Source: Spodoptera frugiperda (lineage: Eukaryota; Arthropoda; Insecta; Lepidoptera; Noctuidae). From it: a DNA stretch of 64,000 bases. The stretch is from the NCBI RefSeq assembly GCF_023101765.2, contig NC_064237.1:434001-498000 (forward strand), given 5' to 3'. A program made the translations under genes and the position numbers. Of this stretch, positions 32,958 through 42,324 are shown piece after piece. Below the pieces are notes generated by a model, which worked only from the letters and a program-made list of their open reading frames with translations, was not told where the DNA came from and searched no databases. Numbering within the stretch: the first letter of the stretch is position 1; each line of letters opens with the position of its first letter.

Positions 32958-35040
32958 CCTATACTTACATTCACGTATGTAATCTTCAAGTAAATAACAT
33001 CTAGCACAACGCAATATTTCCCATTACCTAGAGTCCCTACATGTAATAAATTACGTTTCAACTTTTCTATTGTAACAATTGTGTCGTTTCAAAATGAAAG
33101 TATTCACTAAAACGTGTTTCGTGAATGCATTCTTTTGTGCTGAAAAACAATCTATCTATTTTGTTGTACTCGTATTGTTTGCTCGCCATTGTGCGCGGCC
33201 GCTCACTAAGGAATATAAGAAGTAATAAAATAACCACTCTGGTACGCAGTTCCTATTTTCTACGGCAGCACATCAAGATACCCGTATCCAATTTATTCAG
33301 TTGAATTTCGACTTTGGTAACGTAATGATAGAGTTGGAAATCCTTTAGTGAAACTTATTAGATGGGTGTAGTTTCATATGTTTTTGAACGTATTACACTA
33401 CAAAATATATTTCTTTAAATATTAAATGACGCAATCATGTTTTGAATTGAGGATTTAATAATTTTTTTATGGTAGATGTCGTTTTGTAACGCCCGTCAAA
33501 TGGATTATAAGAAAGCGCATTAAAAAGTAAAAAAGTCAACAATAAAGTGACAAAAGTAAGAAATATACAATTAGTTATTCGTTTTTAAGCTGTTTGAGTG
33601 AAATTATCGGAGGAGCCACGCGGCCGAGCTTAAATATAAGCTTGCTACCAGACAGCGCTAAGCCTAGCAAATTTTTTAAATTTTCCGTTGAGTGTTCCAA
33701 CCCTTTCATGTTCAACCTGGATTTCAGTCCATCTGGCTGACAGACTCAAGTCTGCTACATTTACTACTTGACAGCCATTTATTTTGTTTCTAGACTAAAA
33801 GGTTTTACGTTCTTAATACCTATTCTCTTTCTTTAGTGTTATTATTTGTTGGTTTTTTTTAGGTAATTTTATTATTTTGGAAATATTATCATTCGCTAGG
33901 AATATGAGTATGATCTAAACGAAGTGATCATAGATCATTATTTTAAGTTCTACTTTTTTAAGACTATCATTTATTTAATTTTATTTATTCACATGGAAAA
34001 ACAACTGCTATTAAAATACAATTTGACTAAGAAGAAAGTGACATGTGACAAAAAGCCAATTACAGGTTTTAGCGATTAGGAACAGAGTACAGAAATGCAT
34101 ACTAACATACCTACACAACAACAATCATTTGCCCAATCTTAAACATCAAATTCGTCAAACTTATATCACAATGCACATTGATCTTAAGTGAATATTCTTG
34201 AAAGCGGCTTATAATTAAATTAGTTTACCATCTCCTTAACTGAGTTCGATGTTATTGATCGAATTAATTAATGAGTAAAGAGCTCAACTGTTCGCAGCGG
34301 AACACTGCACTGGAATCAATGCTTAATTAGAGAAGTGGGGGGAACTATGAACTATCTATTTATTGTGGGCTGATAATAATTATACATCAGTTTTATGAAG
34401 GGTTATAAAGAGCAATAGAGAGAGGTATGAAATTTAAAACAAATTATACGCGGAAATGTACTTTAAATAAATCGTGTTTGGTAATAAAATGGCCCATAAA
34501 TTTCGGATTTATTCTTCCATCCACCATGAAATTCCTTATCAAAATAACGTAGGCTCATTTATCGCAATTAACAAAGAATTGAAACAATTTATTTGCTTCC
34601 ATTGAATCTGTCAGAAGTTCGTAATTGCTTGCTGAACTTTCCATAACTTTGGAAAACGGTGTTTCGTTGGAAATCTGCGTTAGTCCGTAATAGAGAGGGT
34701 TAATCCTGCCATTCATTTTGTTTGTTACCACTTCTGTATACCTTCATAGAGGGTTGGATGTTCAACAGTTTCTAAATATGTATGAGAAACATTGAAATGA
34801 TACTATACTCAAACGTGTATGTGTACGTATTTACACATATATTTCGCTCATATAATAATATTTTATTCAAATCAATCAGACGTTTCTAATAATGACCTAA
34901 TAATACATTTTATAGCAGTATCCGTAACGCTGGCCACTAAGAATAGAGATATATATTTTTTAAAAGAGTGGTGTCCTTTATTCTAAATATTGCCATTAAG
35001 TGTGACGTGTCCAATTTTTACTTAATTTCAAATAATGCAC
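32958..35040. other. Unassigned 2.1-kb stretch
   Basis: AT-rich, with no supported gene, RNA or repeat. Confidence 0.4.
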
Positions 35041-35192
35041 GACTGCACAGTTGGCGCGGTGGCTAGGATTCCCGCACGAAACCACCTCTTTGATCCACAA
35101 ATTATTGTTTCGGGTCTGTGAACTTGTATGTTTGTAAACACACCCACGACCAGGAGAAAATCCTAGAACGGAGTAATGTTTTAATTAAAAAA
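35041..35192 (+). repeat. Family A SINE, head deleted internally
   Basis: GACTGCACAGTTGGCGCGG jumps from the A-box region directly to GGATTCCCGCACG. TTTGATCCACAAATTATTG and GGAGAAAATCCTAGAACGG follow. Confidence 0.8.
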
Positions 35193-36207
35193 TAATTAAT
35201 ACAAGCAAAAAATTTAATTACGTGAACATGAAGCCGACACATGTTATCTCTTACACATCCATTTAAGTTCAACCTGAAAGTATACACAGCTGTTCAGATT
35301 TCAGCTGAAATTCAGTAAACTGGCAAAAAGCTTACGAATGGAGCGAGTATATCCGTAAATAATGAACGGAGTCGAATATCGTTTGTCGAAAACGTTCATG
35401 TTTTCAACAATTTAAAGAATCATTTAACATCGCTTACTGCATACAACGACAGTTTCGGTGTACTGCTCATATTGTGTATACTCGTAGCTACGTTTATTTA
35501 TACATATTTATGTTGTATGCAAAGTATTGGGGAAGTGTTATTGCTGTTATATGTAGGTATTTTTTAATTTATGCACTTTTCTGTTTGGTTTTGTATTACA
35601 CCTATTTGTTCTCTTCGTTTTTTTTATTATGAAAACACACTTAAGGACTATCCACAGTTGTCTACTTGTTTGTATTGTAAGAAGTTTTTGTTTGTATTCT
35701 AACAGTGTAATACAACTTGTAAAGAAAACAAAGTACCCTCTAGCACAAAGTGTAAAGAAAACAAAGTACCCTCTACATATACAATTTTTGTACGTAATAC
35801 CTAGGTCACATTTCCAACGCGAAAACAATCTTACATGAATAAACATTAACGTCCAACAAATCGCATTAAAAGCGAAACAAACCACAAAAATAACAATTCG
35901 GTAAAATATAATTCCCGAAAATGTCCCTGTAATCCGTCTGTTGACTGAAAACTTTTTCACAGAAAAAGAATAATTCTGAGCGTAAAATGTCGAGTAATAA
36001 TAGCATTTAGAGAAGCCGCAGAAACGATAACTGGCCTAACTGGGGATGATTGCCCCTCAAGGGGCGAACTAAAGTTTCTGCCCTCCCAAGAACCGATTAA
36101 GGAATTTGGTAATAGAATAAAAAATTCGCCGCGTATAAGTTGAGCGTTGCGGACGACTGAGGGCAGCGAGGGCGCCACCTGTGAGTGTATGACTTGTTTT
36201 ATTTCAG
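35193..36207. other. Unassigned; 33-bp tandem pair inside
   Basis: A 25-bp unit (starting TGTAAAGAAAACAAAGTACC) occurs at 35718-35742 and 35751-35775. A GC-richer patch at about 36010-36185 has open frames on minus but no motif. No gene supported. Confidence 0.35.
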
Positions 36208-36292
36208 ATTGCTTGATGACAAAGTGCTGGCAACTTTTTTCTCGGACTAAGGTACTTTGGTCTAGATGGGCGTTTGTTTATCTTTCATAAAG
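36208..36292 (+). CDS. Candidate first coding exon (MGVCLSFIK)
   Basis: An 85-nt segment preceded by TTTTATTTCAG and followed by the consensus donor GTAAGT (36293). Its first ATG (36266) opens MGVCLSFIK up to the donor in phase 0. Gly2 with Ser6 and Cys4 fits the N-myristoylation/palmitoylation pattern (MGxCxS). Upstream is stop-containing, so 5' UTR. The exon would join in frame with the candidate at 37399. The alternative is chance splice-like sequence. Confidence 0.22.
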
Positions 36293-36850
36293 GTAAGTTA
36301 TTGGAACGAGTTAGCGAAATGTTACAACCAATCAAAGTTAATTTATAAAATTATTCTGAATACATTATTCACTTTAGCTTTCAGAATTAGTACACGTTTG
36401 GACTTTCTACTACACGATACTAAAAACCAAATAAGCGAATTCAAATTACAAATTGAGACATACTACGCAAAACATCAACATTCCAAGACATAATATGTGT
36501 AACCCAACTAATACATTACATAACATTACAGACCAGCCAACAATATGTTCTGATTGGAAGGGATAGATCTCTCGACACAGTGGAGCTGTATTGAAGCCGA
36601 GAGCCTCTACTTGAGACATCTTATCGACACATTTCGCGTGATTACTACTTCACTGTCAGCTCTCGATGAATTTCGACCCCATTATGAAGAAGCAGTACAT
36701 TACAGCAGTATTTATATGTCACCTGGCAGTTCTATGTCAGCTATATGTTCTATGTTCAGCTGATATGAATGGGAACTAGACGGACTTAATTATATCGCCA
36801 ATCTGGTGTTGGTGGTATATTAAAGAAGGACTTTTCAAATAAATTACATA

Positions 36851-37050
36851 GACTGCACGGTTGGTGCGGTGGCTGTCGTGTAACGTGTAGTGGGTTTGAA
36901 TCACGCACTGAGCAAGTCTTTGTGTGATCCACAAATTGTTGTTTCGGGTCTGGGTGTCATGTGTATGTGAACTTATATGTTTGTAAACGCATCCACGATA
37001 CAGGTGATAATCCTAGTGTGGGGCAACGTTTTTTTTTTAAACAAAACAAA
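36851..37050 (+). repeat. Family A SINE
   Basis: GACTGCACGGTTGGTGCGGT, then AACGTGTAGTGGGTTTGAAT, then GTGATCCACAAATTGTTGTT and ATCCACGATACAGGTGATAA. It ends GGGGCAACG and a T run, then A-rich sequence. The head lacks the GGGCAACCGG segment. Confidence 0.85.
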
Positions 37051-37398
37051 CGAATGAAGCGTAGTGGTGGGCAGTTCAGGTGCCGGCGCAAGTAGCCGAA
37101 CAATTGTTTTTGCTGGGTTCAAGTAATAAAATTTTAAAATGATCATGCGGATCTGTCCTCCACTGTAGATATGTGAGTTATAGATATAACCAGACCGTGT
37201 ACAAATAAAAAACTGTTCTAGTTTAGTTATAACTTTTAATAATTCATTAGATTTCAGCTCATCAAATATTCATATATTTATTTTGAGCACTGATTTTCGT
37301 GTCATGGTTTTTGATAACTATGAATATAGGTCAAAATATTACGATAAGGTTTTGAAGATTATTTTCATACATCATTATATGTTTTCTTCTGATTCCAG

Positions 37399-37432
37399 GC
37401 CATGGCTTCAACGACTGTTTATATAGTTCAAG
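37399..37432 (+). CDS. Candidate 34-nt exon (MASTTVYIVQ)
   Basis: Flanked by a polypyrimidine acceptor (TTCTTCTGATTCCAG) and an AAG-GTAAAG-type donor (37433). It contains ATG in ideal context (GCCATGG, ATG at 37402) opening MASTTVYIVQ, ending in phase 1. It is in frame with the candidate exon at 36208-36292. A downstream continuation at an AG near 37876 is open for 27 codons. I recognise no family. Confidence 0.25.
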
Positions 37433-37434
37433 GT

Positions 37435-38255
37435 AAAGATAATTAGAAAATTGTTCTCATCTTCTATAGGAATGTATTGAATTCTATAGGTACCACATGC
37501 TGAGATTATTAGTTTCGTAGATAGTCACTGAAATTATCTTCCTATTTCTTATTTCCTATTTAGGTATTATTTATAATAAGAATAATATACATTTGAATAC
37601 TATCACTAATGAACTCAATTTTTATACTTTTTATCTATAATTTTGGTTGATTGATTGAACCGGTCCCATTCCACCGCATTTTTTTACAAAATCTCTTCTT
37701 ACAAATTGTCTACTTACAAACATTTGTGTAAACTATACATGTCACTTGTGGAATATATTTCTTTTATTTATTCTTTCTTGATTTTTACAAGGTCTTTGGG
37801 TTGAATCCCATGTCTCATACCTGTGCACTACAAGACGTATTTAAACGAAGTAATAACTTTTTATTGTTGTTTTCAGTAGTTGTAAGCGGTTGTTGGTCAG
37901 GGCCTTCTTTTAGTAACAAATCACGTTACAATTTTAACAAAAAAAAAAAACTTTAGACTGAAATATCTTTGTCATACTTATTGCAAAATAAATTGGGTCA
38001 GTCAAAGAACAGCAACCATTTATTTGGTACTTTTTTAAAAGCAAAAATGGAATGACAATTAAAGAAAACTGTAATCTCAGCGTGACTTGTGGAAAGTGAT
38101 CAGGTAGTGCCCTACATCCTAGTGTAGGGCCATTCAGGGCACGAGCTGTGGCACGAGTGACGGCTCCGCCAATAAACGCGCTGCGTACCGGAGCAATATT
38201 TCTGGCCAAGGAAGTACGCCCTAAATATGTTTGCAGCACGCTGCGTGGTACAAGT
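37435..38255. other. Unassigned stretch
   Basis: Contains a T-rich AG at 37876 that might be an acceptor. On minus, 38060-38240 is open and GC-richer, but motif-free. No firm feature. Confidence 0.3.
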
Positions 38256-38620
38256 CATTAGAGAAGTGGTTCCCAAAGTTGTATGGGCTATGACCTATCT
38301 AAATTAAGTTTCTAAACTCTGGACCCGCCTTAAGGGAATTAAACCGTTACCAATATGAAAAAAAAATACAGAACGGTTGGTTAGTGTCTTTCTACAGACC
38401 AGGCCCATTAAAAAGTTGTCTGGGCTATGACCTATCTATATTGTTTCTAACCTCAGGTTCGTGTTAAGGGAATTAAACCGTTACCAATATGAAAAAAAAG
38501 ACAGAACGGTTGGTTAGTATGTCTTTCTCCAGACAAGGCCCAATGAAAATTCACTTGCGACCCACCTATGGGGTGCTTTCACTTGCGACCCAACAGAGTT
38601 TGAGAAGCCCTGCATTAGAG
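38256..38620. mobile_element. hAT-type MITE, 8-bp TSD, internal duplication
   Basis: CATTAGAG is exactly duplicated at 38256-38263 and 38613-38620. The 349-bp element between has hAT-like ends: AAGTGGTTCCCAAAGT on the left and the complement of CAGGGCTTCTCAAACT on the right (11 of 16 matching). Inside, a segment beginning GGGCTATGACCTATCT is repeated with a 137-bp period (38285 and 38422), each copy holding GGGAATTAAACCGTTACCAA. CACTTGCGACCCA also occurs twice near the right end. No transposase remains. Confidence 0.88.
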
Positions 38621-38770
38621 TTCTCTTTTTTTTCTCTGAGGACCCTATGTACTAATGTACTGTCTTACGTGAACGTGTGTGTGACTCTAGGCGAAAGAGT
38701 CTCTCCTTTGATACCATGGTCGGACAAAGTATTATAAAGTTTTCTTTTTCTGTAGTTGTCATTCATATGA

Positions 38771-38888
38771 TACCCAGACCCGGAACAACAATTTATGGAT
38801 TACACAAAAAGTTGTTCTGTGCGGGAACCGAACCCGCTACACGGTGCGCAGTCGGTTGCCCAGCCACCGTGCCAACCATCCAGTCTAA
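38771..38888 (-). repeat. Family A SINE, minus, 3'-truncated
   Basis: In minus orientation: GTGCGGGAACCGAACCCGCT, then GTTGCCCAGCCACCGTGCCA. It retains the tRNA head and the first part of the body (CCCAGACCCGGAACAACAAT). Confidence 0.85.
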
Positions 38889-39417
38889 CTGAACAAAAAA
38901 AAAAAACTAGTTAAAATATCTACTAATACCTTTTATCAAAACTTTCACTCTCTAATCATCACCTTACCACATAACGAACGATCCCTAAAACCGCTCCGCT
39001 CATACCTTGAGCCAGCACGTTGAACAACCACATCCGGCCGAGTGGCCTTCCGGCCCACTCATAGAATAAATAAGCAAGTATTGGAACAGCCTCAGATTGG
39101 ATATAAATCAGCGCACAGTAAGACAATCACGTTTACGTTCAGCTTATTTGGCTTATAACCTTGTTACCGGGGACGCGGGCCAGAATCACCAGGGCGACGA
39201 TCGATGTAGCCATGCTGGGTACAACGAATAATTCTGTCGATAAAAGTGTGAAGATTTTACTTCAAAATTTGTATTTTTTCTTAAAAACTATAACATATTA
39301 TCTTTATAACTATAACTAATTATTATTTTTTGTTTTTGAGAAGAAAAATCCAAAATATAATGTAAAAAAAACTATTCAAAAAGTTAAGGGCATGGAGAAT
39401 ATTAAAACACTTTTTAT
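38889..39417. other. Unassigned stretch
   Basis: A GC-richer patch at about 38990-39225 has no open frame worth calling. Nothing else supported. Confidence 0.35.
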
Positions 39418-39505
39418 TTATTAATCGACTTTAAAAAGAAGGAATTTCATATGTATGTTTGTGCGCGATTATTTCGCATTTGGTTGAACCGATTTTTATA
39501 TAATA
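39418..39505 (+). repeat. Family G fragment
   Basis: TTAATCGACTTTAAAAAGAA, TATGTATGTTTGTGCGCG and TTTGGTTGAACCGATTTT match family G in plus orientation. Confidence 0.5.
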
Positions 39506-40308
39506 ACTATTTAGTATTATAACTATTTTTTATATAATAACTATTTAGTATTATTTTATATAATAATTATTATTAGACGAACAATTATACCATAATCAAG
39601 TGTAAATAAAAATAAATATACTGATATTGATATTAGTGACTAATCAAATCACTTGTACCAATTCCAAATAATTACTAAGTCAACAATAATTATCACCCAC
39701 TTCAATTTTAAACCACATAAAACATTCCACCACGCACCTCCTAAAAAGAAAGCCCTAAACAACTTCGACATAATAATAAAAAAATAAGTACTAAACATTC
39801 GACGCTTCTACTAGGACATCTAAATTCGCGAGAAAATTAACTACAGCGTGTAGCTATAAAGTGGTTTCTTTATACCTTAGGCCGTTAGTAAATTTTGTAT
39901 GAGAAATGTACGTAGTTGTTAAACATCGTTTTTATAGGGTCCGACAGTTTTTTACCGCCGTCTGCGTACGATCCTTTGCGGGTTGTACTGTTTATGTTTG
40001 CTTGTCTTCGCATCCAGTAATGTTTTGGGTAACAAGGGTCACTCAGGCTAATGATACTGGAGCGACATGCTTCTAAAATGTTGTATATTGGATTGTGTGT
40101 AAAAGGAATCACGTTTGAGAGTTGTGGATGATAGAATAATTTACTGTTATATAATAGTTGGTACAAATTAATCATTAGTAGGTATTGTGTTCCTAATTAG
40201 AACGTCGATTTCAAAACATTTTGTTACTTGTAAGAGTTCGATACTTTAGTACGAACGAGTTGGCAAAACCAGAGTAGGCTTTAGTAGGCAGAGTAGGCCC
40301 TATACGTA
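39506..40308. other. Unassigned AT-rich stretch
   Basis: Includes small local repeats of ATAATAACTATTTAGTATTA at about 39500-39565. A 96-codon minus-strand frame at 39885-40175 has no motif. Confidence 0.4.
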
Positions 40309-40309
40309 A

Positions 40310-40436
40310 CACGGTAACCTGTTCTCCTGCTTTGTACCGGGTTCCGGTACAAAGCAGGAGAAAGAACGGGGTGGTTTTTAGTTAGTAAGAGTCTGACACT
40401 CCCTCTCACCTCACCTCAAGACGGGAGAAAAGAATT
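40310..40436 (+). repeat. Family D copy with a 19-bp hairpin at its head
   Basis: Family D body (AACGGGGTGGTTTTTAGT, AGTCTGACACTCCCTCTCAC). At its head, 40322-40340 and 40344-40362 are perfect reverse complements (arm CCGGTACAAAGCAGGAGAA) around a GTT loop. The right arm is the family's own CAAAGCAGGAG; the left arm is an inverted duplicate not seen in other copies. Confidence 0.8.
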
Positions 40437-40502
40437 TATGATTTTCTGATAGAGTAGTAGATGAATTTATGATAATGAAGTTTGTATTGAAATCCATACA
40501 AT

Positions 40503-40680
40503 AGACGCGGTGGCTGGGCAACCGGCTGCTTTGCAACGTGTAGCGGGATAGACCAACTTTTTGTGCGATCCAAAATTTTTTATTTTGGGTCTATGTGTGC
40601 ATGTAAAATTGTATGTTTTAAACGCACTCACGACTCAGGACAAAACCCTAGAACGGTAACGTATTTTTAAAATAAAAATA
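40503..40680 (+). repeat. Family A SINE, diverged
   Basis: GACGCGGTGGCTGGGCAACC, AACGTGTAGCGGGATAGACC, TTTTTGTGCGATCCAAAAT and ACGACTCAGGACAAAACCC. The B box is partly deleted. Confidence 0.75.
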
Positions 40681-41902
40681 TTTACAAAACCTAAACCTAG
40701 CCGTAACCCCAATACGCCTGTCACTTCACAGAAACAACAGGCACGTTCCATTTCTCCATTTTCAATTATTTTAACACAAACTCCTGAGCATTGCAAAAGG
40801 TCTTAAAAAACGTCGGTACAGGCATTAACATGTAGCGTTGTAGGAAAACATGAAAATATGAAGCACAGGCTCGGTACACTGAGGAACAAAAGTTAATTTA
40901 ATACGAAAAGCGAGTCAAAACAGTGGATTGCCAGTCTTTGGCAAGTCAGTTGAAAGTACTGGTGCACACAAAACTTTTACAAACTATTTGGTTTTGATTG
41001 TAAATAAGAAATGTGAGAAGTTATGTAAATTGTTTTCGTTTCTATGCTTAATACATTTTTGTGTTTCTCTGTAAAAGTAAGCACGTTTTTCCTTATGACA
41101 GTCTAATTTTCAAGATGGAAATATGTGTTCTTGTGGCATGTTATTTTTTTTATTTGTCTGGAGTTTAAAAGATACTCGGAGTTTAAAGAGACCTCTGAGT
41201 TTATTTCGGCATTTCTTCTCAGAATAGTCCGATAAGAAATTCCGGCCTCATCTAGTTATTTTAGAGATTTATGTGTAAAAGGTTTTCCTTGTAACCAATT
41301 TGCGAAAATAAATAATGTTTTTAATTTATTTATCAGATAAAGAGTTAAACTAAAGTTATGTAAGTATCTATTTTTTCCTTTTCTGTTTTAACACCTATCT
41401 ATTCAATTAGTATATGTATCGTGTCACAAATATTTAAAATGGACGAAATTCAATATCTGCCTTCTGCCTACATATACTTTCTGCTTTACGTTAAAAACAA
41501 ACACAATACCCAAACTTCTAACAATTCTTTCTGTCTTCACGAAATCTTATTTGTCTGATAAACAGTAATAAAACTTATCTAGTGGCTCAAGTACCCATCA
41601 ATACCTAACTCAATTAGGTAATCTATCTTTAAGCACTAAGAAGAAATAGTTTTATTACTCCTAAGATAGAACTAAGTCTACAAATAAAATATCATATTAT
41701 TGGCTTTGCTATTGTTCATGAAAGGCAAACAAAGGTGACATAATATAATAATAATTATTTATTGTTTCTCGGAAATTAATAAGTGGTTTTTCTAGTTACT
41801 GTCGACAATGTATTGTTTATTTTTTGTGTTGTTAGATTATTTTGCTCGAGGCTATTTTGTTATTGATTAGGTATAATATCTATTGATATATTATGTAAGT
41901 AT
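40681..41902. other. Unassigned stretch
   Basis: AT-rich. No supported gene, RNA or repeat. Confidence 0.4.
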
Positions 41903-42324
41903 TTAAGGCAAAGATACACTACGGGACAAGTATCGCAAGTAGTGCTTCGCTTCAAGCTTCCTTGTGCCAACTGCTAGGGAGTGGAACTCCTTGCCGGAGT
42001 CTGTGTTTCCTGATGGGTATAACCTGGGTGTCTTCAAAGCCCGAGTGAATAGGTTGCTTATGGGCAGACGTGCTCCATCGCAGGCCGCATCATCACTTAC
42101 CATCAGGCGAGATAGCGGCCAAACGTCGAACCATTTAACATAAAAAAAGTATCGGCTACATGTCAAGTGAATTTTCGCCTAACGTTGTATATGGCGACAA
42201 CGCGCGACTCATGTCCGTAGCGAAGTTATGTCGCGCGATGTTGCCGACAACGCGCTACGTCACCCAACGTCCCTAGCGACACGTGTCGCACGACATTTGT
42301 CCCCTTGTATATCCTTGGCTTTAA
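41903..42324. mobile_element. MITE with TTAA duplication, CG-rich core
   Basis: TTAA at 41903-41906 and 42321-42324 flanks inverted ends. The left GGCAAAGATACACTACGGGA matches the complement of the right AAGGGGACAAATGTCG...TTGGC end for about 22 of 29 positions, and the match continues beyond the LINE insertion (GCTACATGT). The core carries inverted GGCGACAACGCGCGAC / GTCGCGCGATGTTGCC. TTAA is typical of piggyBac-type insertion, but the ends do not start CCC, so the superfamily is open. Confidence 0.65.
41928..42154 (+). mobile_element. 5'-truncated LINE inside the MITE
   Basis: AAGTATCG at 41928-41935 and 42147-42154 is the target duplication. The 211-bp insert encodes the last residues of a LINE ORF2 (FLVPTAREWNSLPESVFP, then YNLGVFKARVNRLLMGR), a stop near 42142, and A7. 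It splits the left inverted repeat of the surrounding MITE, so it is the younger insertion. Confidence 0.8.

Noticed and set aside
36181..36207. GTGAGT...TTTCAG as an intron
   Set aside because: Only 27 nt, too short for a spliceosomal intron. The acceptor is kept only as a candidate with a distant upstream exon.
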